Shown: positions 33,662 to 42,503 of the stretch, piece after piece
Layout of the letters: every line of letters starts with the position of its first letter
Numbering within the stretch: the stretch's first letter is position 1
NCBI GenBank assembly: GCA_965215755.1
Contig: OZ244119.1
Location: 930,001 to 994,000, forward strand
From: Tectiglobus sp965215755
Lineage (GTDB): Bacteria; Pseudomonadota; Alphaproteobacteria; Rhizobiales; Hyphomicrobiaceae
Direction: 5' to 3'
Length of the DNA: 64,000 bases
Made by a program: the position numbers and the translations under genes
Notes under the pieces: generated by a model
Seen by the model: only the letters and a program-made list of their open reading frames with translations
Told to the model about the DNA's origin: nothing
The model's database searches: none

Positions 33662-34981
33662 ATGAGCGAACCTGCCGGGATGCGCCGCCGAGTGCTCGTG
33701 CTTGGAGCCTATGGCCTGATAGGTGCAGAGGTTGTACGCCGCCTGCTGGACGAAGGGTGTCAGGTTGTTGGTATTGGTCGCGATGGACGAGTTGCGCGAT
33801 CCGTTCTGCCACAGGTTGATTGGATCATCAAAGATCTGGCCGATCTGTGCTCGGCCCAAGCCTGGTCTGAGATCATCAGAGACATTGATGTTGTGGTAAA
33901 CTGCGCGGGCGCGCTGCAGGACAACGGTAGTGATGATTTGCGCGCAGTGCATTGCTACGCCATCGCATCGCTTGTGGAAGCGTGTGAGCCTGCCGGAGTG
34001 GGCATCGTCCAGATATCGGCGGTTGGTGCACAAGCGGATGCCACAACGCGTTTTCTGCGTACCAAGGCTGAAGGGGATGCTGTCGTTAGGGCTGCAAAAC
34101 TCCCGTATTGGATTTTCCGGCCTGGGATGGTGATCGCGCAGACTGCCTACGGTGGAAGCGCCACTCTGCGGATGCTTGCCGCTTTTCCAACTGTTCAACC
34201 GCTGGCCAAGGCTGATGGGCTGATACAGACCGTCGGGAGTGCTGATGTTGCTGAGGCCGTTGCGCGCGCAGTGACCGGCAAACTGGAGCCGGGGCTGGAA
34301 TGCGATCTGGTTGAGGACGCGCCGCACACTTTGCGGGATGTTATTCTGAAGCACCGTAGTTGGCTAGGCTTCGCCACGCCCCGAACCTGCATTGAGCTTC
34401 CGGACTGGGCATTGACGCTCACGGCAAAGGCAGCCGATCTGCTTGGGGTTTTGGGATGGCGTTCGCCTTTGAGGAGCACCGGCGTGCAGGTCCTAAGTGG
34501 TGGTGTTGCTGGTGATCCAGCCGTATGGACAGAGGTTGCGGGCGCACGCATTTCCAGCCTTGATGATACGTTGGCGCAACTGCCGGCTGGCGTGGAACAT
34601 CGTCAAGCTGCCCGTATGTCATTGATAATGCCGTTAGTATTTGCAGCGCTGTTCGTGTTCTGGCTGGTCTCAGGTGTGATTGGCCTGCTGCAAGTTGATG
34701 ATGCGGCGCAAGTCTTGCGGGACGTCGGTTGGACGAAGGGCGCAGCGATGGCGAGCGTTGTCTTTTGGAGTTTTGTTGATATCGCCATTGCGTTCGGTCT
34801 CTTAGTCAGAAGATTTGCTGCTATCGCCTGCTGGGCGATGGTTGTTGTCAGCGTGATCTATCTTGGTTCAGCGACACTCCTGGTGCCGGACCTGTGGCTT
34901 GATCCGTTGGGATCGCTCGTCAAAGTCATCCCTAGTGTCGTCCTCGCGTTGGTCGCGCGCACACTATTGGATGCGCGCTAA
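33662..34981 (+). CDS. SDR-type NAD(P)-binding protein fused to a DoxX-like membrane domain
   Basis: Protein of 439 residues. Residues 8-290 form an atypical SDR domain (VLVLGAYGLIGAEVVRRLL, VVNCAGAL, later YWIFRPGMVIAQ), like NDUFA9-type proteins. Residues 310-439 contain four membrane helices resembling DoxX. It ends one base into the start of the DUF2269 membrane gene, so the two are coupled. A membrane-bound redox role is likely, but the substrate is unknown. Confidence 0.85.
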   Translation: MSEPAGMRRRVLVLGAYGLIGAEVVRRLLDEGCQVVGIGRDGRVARSVLPQVDWIIKDLADLCSAQAWSEIIRDIDVVVNCAGALQDNGSDDLRAVHCYAIASLVEACEPAGVGIVQISAVGAQADATTRFLRTKAEGDAVVRAAKLPYWIFRPGMVIAQTAYGGSATLRMLAAFPTVQPLAKADGLIQTVGSADVAEAVARAVTGKLEPGLECDLVEDAPHTLRDVILKHRSWLGFATPRTCIELPDWALTLTAKAADLLGVLGWRSPLRSTGVQVLSGGVAGDPAVWTEVAGARISSLDDTLAQLPAGVEHRQAARMSLIMPLVFAALFVFWLVSGVIGLLQVDDAAQVLRDVGWTKGAAMASVVFWSFVDIAIAFGLLVRRFAAIACWAMVVVSVIYLGSATLLVPDLWLDPLGSLVKVIPSVVLALVARTLLDAR

Positions 34982-35475
34982 TGGAGTACGAGATCTTTCT
35001 CCGCTGGCTTCATGTTCTGGGAGCATGTGTCCTGATTGGAACCGGCAGCGGCATCGCGTTTTTCATGCTGATGGCGCATCGGACGGGAGAACCCGCTCTT
35101 ATCGCGCATACGGCAAGAGTGGTCGTGGTTGCCGACGCGGTGTTTACGCTGTCAGCGGTGATAGTCCAGCCGATTACGGGATACTTGCTCGCCCAATCTA
35201 TTGGCTGGTCAGTTGATGAAGGATGGATTGTGCTGTCGCTCATCCTGTACGTCGTGATCGGTCTTTGTTGGCTTCCTGTCGTCTGGATCCAACTCCGGTT
35301 GCGAGACCTGTCCGAGGCTGCCTGCCAAGCGGGCACTGGGCTTCCCGGCGCATACGATCGGTACTTCAGGGCCTGGTTTCTCCTGGGGATCCCAGCATTC
35401 ACCGCCATACTGTTGATTGTCTGGCTGATGCTGGCGCGTCCGGATATTGGTTTCTCAGTCGAAGCGTTGATCTAA
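34981..35475 (+). CDS. DUF2269 family membrane protein
   Basis: Integral membrane protein of 164 residues with four helices; the first contains FLRWLHVLGACVLIGTGSG with a histidine near residue 11, typical of DUF2269. Conserved histidine-tryptophan positions could bind heme, but this is not established. Its ATG shares a base with the stop of the SDR-DoxX gene, so the proteins probably work as a pair. Confidence 0.8.
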   Translation: MEYEIFLRWLHVLGACVLIGTGSGIAFFMLMAHRTGEPALIAHTARVVVVADAVFTLSAVIVQPITGYLLAQSIGWSVDEGWIVLSLILYVVIGLCWLPVVWIQLRLRDLSEAACQAGTGLPGAYDRYFRAWFLLGIPAFTAILLIVWLMLARPDIGFSVEALI

Positions 35476-35534
35476 GTGATTGCGCGATACTGACCGACGC
35501 AAACCGGGGACCAGATCGCTCGGCAAGGCTACGC

Positions 35535-36332
35535 TCAGTCTGCTCTGTCGAGATATCCTGCAATGGCTGTATCGGACTCAACCAGAGCGTTATTGAAGGT
35601 CCAGCGCGGTACCGATCTAATCTGACCGAGACCGGCAAATGCATCGGGCAGCTCAATTCCTTCAGGGAGATCTTCCCGGAGGGCATCTCCAAACGCCTTG
35701 CCAAATCCACTAAATCCCTGCGGGTCAAGTTCACATACGTGGAGCTGATTCCAGTCTGTCGATAGGTCTGGGCTTTGGTATAGCACAGCGGCTGTTTCCA
35801 TAGCCCTGAATGTTCCGAAGCTGTTCGATCGCACAAGTTTCAGGGCTGCAGGACCGCAATAGTCCCTCATCACGGCTCGATATGTTCCAAGATGGTTGTG
35901 CTGCACCTGGATGAACTCCAATGACGCTTGCAGTTCGGGCCTCTGTGCTGAACCATTCCAATCACGCGGCAAGACAAACGACGATGGTGTTGTCAGAAGG
36001 AGCTCGGCCCGTAACAGCCTCAGTCCCGCGGGCGTGGGGTGACGGACCAGTCTATCAAGCGCCACATCAGGAACGACCGTGCGAAAGTAACTGAGTGCGA
36101 CATGGCTCCAGACCGGGGCCTCTGAATCGCTCTGGAATATACTGCGATGACGGTAGAGTGCCTGTCCCACACAGGTATCGCCAAAGCGAGCCCGGTTCTT
36201 TACATCAGCAATGAGGGATGTTTCTGCCGCTGGATCGTTCACGTCAATCACTCTGGCGACCGCGACGAGACGATCTTCGGGCTCGATCCGAATAAGATCA
36301 GAACTTTCTGAGTGATGCGTAATATTCGCCAT
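35535..36332 (-). CDS. Unknown protein of 265 residues beside a TauD dioxygenase
   Basis: No family recognised. Two halves look alike in outline: each has a beta-rich opening (LVAVARVIDV and ASLEFIQVQH), a helix and a Y/F-rich strand, which would suit tandem ferredoxin-like domains of the EthD/NIPSNAP/antibiotic-monooxygenase type; this is inference from pattern only. ATG at 36332 has GGAGG 9 bases upstream; ATG 36350 is in frame. It follows the TauD dioxygenase on the same strand after 160 bases, with a LysR gene divergent, so it is probably part of that pathway. Confidence 0.7.
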   Translation of the reverse strand: MANITHHSESSDLIRIEPEDRLVAVARVIDVNDPAAETSLIADVKNRARFGDTCVGQALYRHRSIFQSDSEAPVWSHVALSYFRTVVPDVALDRLVRHPTPAGLRLLRAELLLTTPSSFVLPRDWNGSAQRPELQASLEFIQVQHNHLGTYRAVMRDYCGPAALKLVRSNSFGTFRAMETAAVLYQSPDLSTDWNQLHVCELDPQGFSGFGKAFGDALREDLPEGIELPDAFAGLGQIRSVPRWTFNNALVESDTAIAGYLDRAD

Positions 36333-36492
36333 CAAGTGAGCCTCCGGCATTGCGTGCGTCTGTGTCTGATAGCAAACAATCGGTACCTCTCACACCTTCG
36401 ACCTCAGTCAATTGGTTGTTCCTCAATTGCGAGAGGCACGCATAACCTGCACCCGGAGCGCCCGTGCCAAGCGAAATGTCTGAATCCAAATT

Positions 36493-37371
36493 TTAGGCTG
36501 CGGCTGTCGCGGGGCTGTGTTCATCGCGGACCTGCGTACGATACATCAGGCGGCGTTGAGACGGATCAAGTTCACCACGCCGGTGCAGTGTGAAACGATT
36601 GTCCCATATCACGACGTCTTTGGGTTGCCATTGCTGCGCCCATGAGAACGGACCGTTTTCGATATGTGCCCAAAGCTCGTCCAATAAGCGATCGCTGTCG
36701 TCGTCTGACAAGCCGACAATCCAAGCGCCTGGTCTCCGCCCCAGGTACAATGACTTTTTTCGGGTGATTGGGTGACAAACAACAAGCGGATGCACCGCTC
36801 CCGGGCGGTCTTCATTGCGATAAGTCTCAGCGAAGCCCGCCCGGAGCTGCCCGGCAGAATTCCGCGTCGCGTCATGTTTGCAAGTGAGGCTCTCGATCCG
36901 AGCAGCCAGGGCCGGAGGAAGCGTTTCGTAAGCGAGTTGAAGGTTATAGAAGCTCGTATCGCCGCCGGACGCGGGTGTCTCGAGACCGTACAGAATGCTC
37001 GCCTTGGGTGGGAGATCCTTGTAGGTCATGTCCTGGTGCCAAACGAGTTCGGAGTTGCCAAGAGCTCCTATCGGTTTTCCGTCGACGACGATGTTGGAGA
37101 GTAGATTGATTTCTTTTCTTGTCGCGTGATGGGGAACGTTCGCCGGACGCGTCGGGGCCGGATCAAGTTGGCCGAAGCGTGCCGAAAAGCGGATCAATTC
37201 ATCCTCATTGAGGTCCTGTTGGCGGAAACGGAGGACGAGGTGCTCACCCCAGGCCTTCAAGAGGTCATTGAATGTTGCCTCCGTGATCTCCTGGCGAAGG
37301 TCTAGGCCAAGTATATCAGCACCAAGTGCGCCGCCGGTTGGTACAACTTCAAAGCCTGTATTGTTATTCAT
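36493..37371 (-). CDS. TauD/TfdA family dioxygenase
   Basis: Fe(II)/2-oxoglutarate dioxygenase of 292 residues: H112-x-D114 (WHQDM), distal H263 (FTLHRRGELD) and the 2-oxoglutarate arginine near R278 (RLMYRTQV). The LysR gene starts 140 bases away on the other strand and an unknown protein lies downstream. Substrate class unknown; members cleave sulfonates, phenoxyalkanoates or quaternary amines. Confidence 0.92.
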   Translation of the reverse strand: MNNNTGFEVVPTGGALGADILGLDLRQEITEATFNDLLKAWGEHLVLRFRQQDLNEDELIRFSARFGQLDPAPTRPANVPHHATRKEINLLSNIVVDGKPIGALGNSELVWHQDMTYKDLPPKASILYGLETPASGGDTSFYNLQLAYETLPPALAARIESLTCKHDATRNSAGQLRAGFAETYRNEDRPGAVHPLVVCHPITRKKSLYLGRRPGAWIVGLSDDDSDRLLDELWAHIENGPFSWAQQWQPKDVVIWDNRFTLHRRGELDPSQRRLMYRTQVRDEHSPATAAA

Positions 37372-37479
37372 CTGCCTCTTCCTTGTGTCGCGAATTTCGA
37401 TTCTGCTGCGGCTATGCAGAGCACCTATTCGGCTGTTTCGAGGGGACTGTTACACGACGCATGAAATGCAGAAAAATGA

Positions 37480-37498
37480 ATAAATGCATGCTATTTAT
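37480..37498. promoter_or_regulatory. Putative LysR operator between LysR and TauD genes
   Basis: Perfect inverted repeat ATAAAT-N7-ATTTAT, which also satisfies the LysR T-N11-A form, lies 13 bases upstream of the LysR start and within the shared divergent region. Binding by the adjacent LysR protein is inference. Confidence 0.45.
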
Positions 37499-37511
37499 GC
37501 AATAATGACAC

Positions 37512-38411
37512 ATGATATTTGACATGAAACCAATTCAGTTCAAGTGGATTGAAGCTTTCCGCGCGGTTGCTTCAACTGGGAGTACAATCGATGCGGCCCG
37601 ACTTCTAGGAATTGACCAGTCAGCGGTCAGCCGACACATCGCGTCTCTGGAGGGCCAACTTGATGTGCAGCTTTTCGATCGGCGCCAGCGCAGCCTTAGG
37701 CTGACGGATGCGGGAGAGCAGCTTCTGCCGGAGGCGGAGCTGGCTATCAACTCGCTGATGCGATTCAGAAGAAAGGCGCATACCATCGGGCAGGGTGAAA
37801 GCGGCCTATTGCATGTTGTGACGTCAGCGACGTTGGCCCGTGGGCTGCTGCCGAGTGTCATTGGAGAGTTCTCCAAAAAAGCTGCAGGGGTGAGCGTGCA
37901 GATTGAAGTCGTCTCGCGCGCTGAGCTTGAGAGGAAGATCGAGAGTCAGGATTTCGACCTTTGTACGGTCGCGTTGCCGACAGCATATCCGGCTGACCAT
38001 ATGCTACATCTCGGAAAGTTCTCGGGTGTCTGCCTGCTTCCTCGCCGTCATCCCCTCGCCAGCGCCGAAAAGATACGACTTAAGGATCTCGCGACCGAGA
38101 GGATGATCGGCCTACCCTTCGGCACTGTTGGCCGTATGAGAATTGACGAGTTGTTCAAAAGTGCAGGGCTCAGTTTTGCGCCAGCAATTGAGACAACTGC
38201 AGTTGCTTTGAATGAGCTTGTTGCAATAGGAAGCGGTATTGCGATTACGGACCCGCTGACATCCCGCGCCGCGTCAGCGCGTGAGACGGTTGCCAAGCCG
38301 CTTGTGCCGACGATCACCTATGAATTCGCTTTGCTGTTTCCGATCGGTCGATCGCGTTCACCTGCGTCCGACCTTTTTACACAAACGCTCGAACAGTGCC
38401 TTCCGAGTTGA
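37512..38411 (+). CDS. LysR-type transcriptional regulator
   Basis: Regulator of 299 residues with helix-turn-helix (FRAVASTGSTIDAARLLG and QSAVSRHIASLE, about 14-50) and an effector-binding domain. ATG 37512 or 37524 (MKPIQ) could start it. It is divergent from a TauD-type dioxygenase, with a palindrome in between, so that gene is the likely target. Confidence 0.92.
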   Translation: MIFDMKPIQFKWIEAFRAVASTGSTIDAARLLGIDQSAVSRHIASLEGQLDVQLFDRRQRSLRLTDAGEQLLPEAELAINSLMRFRRKAHTIGQGESGLLHVVTSATLARGLLPSVIGEFSKKAAGVSVQIEVVSRAELERKIESQDFDLCTVALPTAYPADHMLHLGKFSGVCLLPRRHPLASAEKIRLKDLATERMIGLPFGTVGRMRIDELFKSAGLSFAPAIETTAVALNELVAIGSGIAITDPLTSRAASARETVAKPLVPTITYEFALLFPIGRSRSPASDLFTQTLEQCLPS

Positions 38412-38447
38412 GCAGAAACATGCGCTGTCTGATCTAGCAGGAGGAGG

Positions 38448-39104
38448 TTACACGCGCAGGACGTCGTTTAATTCCTTACTCACCCCGGCCTGATGAGGAT
38501 GGGCGCTTGTGCTTGCTAGATCGAAAGGTGTTTGACCGCCGCCATACATGTTCGCAACCGCATCGCGCCTGGCACCGTGCGCTATCAAAAGCTCGGCCAT
38601 TTTGGGTGCATTCAACGGCGTTTGCTGGCGATGGCTCTCAACACCGTTGGCACCGATATAGTGCAGCAAAGTTGCGCGATGCCCGAATGAGGATGGAGCG
38701 GTCGTTAGGCTGGCGCGTGCCATCAGCCGCGATCGTAATACTTCGTATTGGCCGTCCAACAATTCATCCAGTGCAGTTTCAAACTCTCCGTCCGGTCGCG
38801 CTTGCTGTAGTGCTTCAACGGCTGCCCAGCTTTCGAAGCCGTATTCGCGTGCGATCGTCAACCTTGCATCATCGAGGTTGAAGTCCGCGAGCATCAATTG
38901 GTCAAGCGATAGGCCGCTTGCTTTTGGCCACCAGGACCCGAGTTGGATGCGGGCCCGGCTGTCCCTGTTGGCATGGGCGGCGTGTATGGTTGCTGCCTGC
39001 ACCGTTAGTTGCTCAAGAATGGGACTTGCCCGGAAATCCGCATTCCGGAGATAGGGGTGCAGTGATTTGACGTCGGCAACCTCCGGCGCAATGTAGATAT
39101 CCAT
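38448..39104 (-). CDS. Ankyrin-repeat protein
   Basis: Protein of 218 residues. The C-terminal third has ankyrin repeats (MAELLIAHGARRDAVANMYG followed by GQTPFDLA); the N-terminal two thirds are helical with LADFNLDDARLTIAREYGFESW, a pattern often found in ankyrin proteins linked to bacterial stress or effector modules. Cytoplasmic, no signal peptide. A protein-binding role is likely but the partner is unknown. Confidence 0.75.
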   Translation of the reverse strand: MDIYIAPEVADVKSLHPYLRNADFRASPILEQLTVQAATIHAAHANRDSRARIQLGSWWPKASGLSLDQLMLADFNLDDARLTIAREYGFESWAAVEALQQARPDGEFETALDELLDGQYEVLRSRLMARASLTTAPSSFGHRATLLHYIGANGVESHRQQTPLNAPKMAELLIAHGARRDAVANMYGGGQTPFDLASTSAHPHQAGVSKELNDVLRV

Positions 39105-39270
39105 AACCTCACCTGAGTTGGAGATTGGGGGCTCTGAGCAAGTCTTGTCATATCAAAATGGCTGAGTTGGGCCAGAAGACGCTTGTTTGCTGTACTGCGA
39201 ATGGCATCGCCACGGCGATTGGATGATTGTTTTCGACGGGAATGCCGGTCGCGTCGTTCCATTGGATTAC

Positions 39271-39954
39271 TCAGTCCGTTGTTGCGCGTGCTTTTCTCAC
39301 GGGGTCCGTATCGATGATAGTTTGATCGAGTTGGAGTAGCCGGACTTCGAATGCTGCGCGGATGTGATCACGGGCAGCTGCGCTCGCCGCTTCACCGTCG
39401 CGAGCTTTGATTGCCGACACGATCATTTCATGTTCCTCGATGGACTTTGCACCACGTCCCTCGGCCGAGAGCGTCGTCGGTCCAAGCAGGGCCAGTGCTT
39501 CGGTCAATGTGTCGGATGCCTTGACAAGGAACCTGTTATGGGCGGCGCGGTAGATCGCAATATGGAATGAGCGGTTTGAAGCCGCCAGCTTCAGCGGATC
39601 GTCAAGCATCGTTCTGTCGCGTGCGATTTGCGACTCCATGGCAGATATTTCCGTTTCAGTGGCATGCTGGGCCGCGAGGCGAGCAGCCGTGCTGTCGAGC
39701 ACTTCGCGCATGACGTAGAGCTCGCCGATAGCGCTTTCTTCCAGGCGGGCCACGACCATGCCGCGGTAGGGCTCGTGAGTGAGGAGTCCGCGCGTCTCAA
39801 GACGTCGGAGTGCTTCTCGAATCGGTGTGCGGCTCAGGCCGAATCGTTCCGCGACTTCTGTCTCCTTGATGCGGTCGCCCGGCTGTAATTGTCCTTCGAG
39901 GATCTCGTTTTGGAGTGTTTCGAATATATCTGCCTTCATGGTCCCAATTCTCAC
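39271..39954 (-). CDS. GntR-family regulator (FCD subfamily)
   Basis: Regulator of 227 residues: winged helix-turn-helix (ILEGQLQPGDRIKETEVAERF, about 15-75) and an all-helical FCD effector domain, which usually binds a small organic acid through a metal. ATG 39954 or 39939. Divergent from the TcuA-like flavoprotein gene; a strong palindrome in the shared region is its likely operator. Confidence 0.92.
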   Translation of the reverse strand: MRIGTMKADIFETLQNEILEGQLQPGDRIKETEVAERFGLSRTPIREALRRLETRGLLTHEPYRGMVVARLEESAIGELYVMREVLDSTAARLAAQHATETEISAMESQIARDRTMLDDPLKLAASNRSFHIAIYRAAHNRFLVKASDTLTEALALLGPTTLSAEGRGAKSIEEHEMIVSAIKARDGEAASAAARDHIRAAFEVRLLQLDQTIIDTDPVRKARATTD

Positions 39955-40084
39955 CGATCCGACCTTGCGATCCCGGCCCAGTCTACGGCGTGGGAAATAC
40001 TAGCTCTACTTAATGGAACGCTAGCTCCTGCATCAGTCTGCCACGTAGGCCTCGTATTTGACAAAACCGACCCACTGCAGCAAA

Positions 40085-40104
40085 TTGTATCCAATCGCAT
40101 ACAA
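40085..40104. promoter_or_regulatory. Putative GntR operator upstream of the tcuA-like gene
   Basis: Perfect inverted repeat TTGTAT-N8-ATACAA. TTGACA at 40058 could be a -35 box, and the palindrome would then cover the -10 region, suiting repression by the divergent FCD-type GntR protein. A promoter and its regulator are inferred, not shown. Confidence 0.6.
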
Positions 40105-40167
40105 AATTGTAAGATCTAATTGGTGGCGTTGGGCCAATCAACCTAACTTGCTGTGAAAGAGGACCGG

Positions 40168-41670
40168 ATGGCAGAGATCAAGACGAATGACTCCTACGAC
40201 GTCGTTGTTGTTGGCGGTGGCAATGCGGCGTTCTCAGCTGCTGTTTCCGCTCGCCAGAAAGGTGCACGGGTGCTTGTGCTGGAGTGCTCGCCAGAGGATG
40301 AGGCCGGTGGCAACTCGCGCTTTACGGCCGGAGCTATCCGGTTCGTCTACAACGGTGCCGACGACATCGTGAAGCTGGTTCCGGATCTCACCCAGGATGA
40401 TCTCGATAACACCGACTTTGGGACATACACGGAAGACCAATTCTTCGATGACATCTTTCGTGTGACGCAGTACCGGGCCGATCCTGATCTCGTTGAAGTC
40501 TTGGTGAAGAATTCGAATGACACAATGCACTGGATGAAGGATGCCGGTGTGCGCTTTGTGCCGATCTATGGCCGGCAGGCCTTCAAGATCGATGGCAAGT
40601 TCAAGTTCTGGGGTGGGCTGACGCTTGAGGCATGGGGTGGTGGTCCCGGTCTCGTTGAGGCCTGGACCGCGATTGCGAAAGGCCTTGGAATTGATGTGTG
40701 GTATCAGGCGCGCGCCAAAGAATTGCTGAGCGACGGGTTTAAGATTGAAGGTGTGCGCGTTAAGCGCCCTGATGAAATTGTGGATGTCCGATCACGAGCT
40801 GTCGTGCTGGCGGCTGGTGGTTTCCAGGCAAACCCGGAGTGGCGGACGCGCTATCTCGGAACGGGCTGGGATATCGCAAAAGTACGTGGCTCGCGCTACA
40901 ATACCGGCGATGGCATCAAGATGGCTCTTGATATGGGCGCTGCAACGGCGGGCAACTGGTCAGGCTGTCATGCCGTTGGCTGGGAGATGAATGCGCCAGA
41001 GTTTGGTGATCTTGCTGTTGGGGACAATTTCCAAAAGCATTCTTACCCGTTCGGTATCATGGTCAATGCGCGTGGTGAGCGGTTCCTGGATGAGGGAGCG
41101 GACTTCCGCAACTACACGTACGCAAAATATGGCCGCGTGATTTTGGAACAGCCGAACAGTTTCGCGTGGCAGATTTTCGATAAGAAGGTTTTGCATCTAC
41201 TGCGCGACGAGTACCGGATTCGTCAGGTGACAAAAGTTTCATCTGATACGATCGAAGGATTGGCCGACCAGCTTGAGGGTGTCGATGCGGCCAAGCTCAA
41301 GCAGGAAATTGCTGCCTATAACGAATCTGTCCGCCAGGACGTACCCTTTAACCCCAATGTGAAAGATGGGCGTTCGACAGAAGGCCTGGCTGTGCCAAAG
41401 AGCAACTGGGCCAATACAATTGATGAGCCACCATTCGAAGCCTATGCTGTGACGTGTGGTGTCACGTTCACATTCGGCGGGGTTCGGATCGATCCAGAGG
41501 GTCGCGTGCTGAGCACAGACTATCAACCCATTCCCGGTTTGACGGCTGCAGGCGAAATGGTTGGTGGTGTCTTCTACCATAACTATCCGGGTGGTAGTGG
41601 CCTGATCAACGGTGCAGTCTTTGGCAAGATTGCGGGTGCATCAGCGGCGGAATACGCCGTTGGTAACTAG
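40168..41670 (+). CDS. tcuA: TcuA-like FAD-dependent tricarballylate dehydrogenase/fumarate-reductase-type flavoprotein
   Basis: Flavoprotein of 500 residues. The N-terminal FAD fold has VVVVGGGNAAFSAAVSA (about 11-27) and the C-terminal flavin segment YPGGSGLINGAVFG (about 470). The overall pattern fits TcuA, which oxidises tricarballylate to cis-aconitate in Salmonella, within the fumarate reductase/succinate dehydrogenase flavoprotein family. The partner electron-transfer protein TcuB is not encoded nearby, so the true substrate may differ. ATG 40168 has GAGGA upstream; GTG 40153 is in frame. Under probable control of the divergent GntR protein. Confidence 0.8.
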   Translation: MAEIKTNDSYDVVVVGGGNAAFSAAVSARQKGARVLVLECSPEDEAGGNSRFTAGAIRFVYNGADDIVKLVPDLTQDDLDNTDFGTYTEDQFFDDIFRVTQYRADPDLVEVLVKNSNDTMHWMKDAGVRFVPIYGRQAFKIDGKFKFWGGLTLEAWGGGPGLVEAWTAIAKGLGIDVWYQARAKELLSDGFKIEGVRVKRPDEIVDVRSRAVVLAAGGFQANPEWRTRYLGTGWDIAKVRGSRYNTGDGIKMALDMGAATAGNWSGCHAVGWEMNAPEFGDLAVGDNFQKHSYPFGIMVNARGERFLDEGADFRNYTYAKYGRVILEQPNSFAWQIFDKKVLHLLRDEYRIRQVTKVSSDTIEGLADQLEGVDAAKLKQEIAAYNESVRQDVPFNPNVKDGRSTEGLAVPKSNWANTIDEPPFEAYAVTCGVTFTFGGVRIDPEGRVLSTDYQPIPGLTAAGEMVGGVFYHNYPGGSGLINGAVFGKIAGASAAEYAVGN

Positions 41671-41779
41671 GGCCGTCAGCGCCTAATTGTTATCTTTGTT
41701 GTTACTGCCAACCAGGCAGTGAGAGAACGTGTGGGATGGACCGGCAGTGCCTGGTCATCCCTGTAAAGGGGCAGGGCTC

Positions 41780-42385
41780 GTGCCGGATTGGGATGCGGCT
41801 TATCGCGAGGCGCCACAACCGCTGTTCGGTGGACAGCCGTCCGAGTTCGTTCGGCGGGTGATTGAAAGACAGGACTGTCATATCCAATCCGCATTGTGCC
41901 TGGCGGACGGGGATGGTCGGAACGGCCGATGGCTTGCCATGCAGGGCGTGAACGTGACGGCTATTGATTTGTCAGAAGTCGCGACGGAACAAGCGTTGGC
42001 CAAAGACCGCGCCGCCGGAGTGATTGTTTCGCGGTTCGTGGGAGATCTTGAGCATTGGCGGTTTCAGGAGAATGATCGTTGGGATGCGGTCTTCTTGATC
42101 TTTCTGCAGTGCGAGTCGCGGGTACGCAACGCGATCGCTGCGGAGGCGTGCCGTCATCTTTTGCCCGGAGGCTGGTTCGTTGCGGAGGGTTTTTCCGCCG
42201 AGCGTGGAGATGCCGGTTTGCTTGGGCCTAAGGATCCTGATCTGCTGTACTCTATTGCGAGTTTGCAGGAGGCGTGCCGTGGCCTTCGTGTGCTGGAGGC
42301 TGGCACGATTACAACCGAACTTAACGAAGGCGTGCGCCATCAAGGCCGCGCTGCGCTTGCAAGGCTTCTTGCACGGCGCGTCTAA
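41780..42385 (+). CDS. Class I SAM-dependent methyltransferase
   Basis: Methyltransferase of 201 residues with the opening PDWDAAYREAPQPLFG and a SAM-binding loop LADGDGRNGRWLA (about 45), then VTAIDLSEVA. This is the TehB/thiopurine-like group of small-molecule methyltransferases; tellurite or selenium detoxification is possible. GTG 41780 is preferred with a purine-rich site upstream; GTG 41729 would add 17 residues. Same strand as the TcuA-like gene, 109 bases later. Confidence 0.82.
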   Translation: MPDWDAAYREAPQPLFGGQPSEFVRRVIERQDCHIQSALCLADGDGRNGRWLAMQGVNVTAIDLSEVATEQALAKDRAAGVIVSRFVGDLEHWRFQENDRWDAVFLIFLQCESRVRNAIAAEACRHLLPGGWFVAEGFSAERGDAGLLGPKDPDLLYSIASLQEACRGLRVLEAGTITTELNEGVRHQGRAALARLLARRV

Positions 42386-42503
42386 GTCCTTACTCATGCG
42401 ATCGAAGGAAGACGAGAGTTCCATTCCAGCGTAGAATGGCAGGCACTTGTTGCTGCGCTAATTAGATCGAACGGCGCGCTCTTTCATCGATTTGGAGTGA
42501 CCA

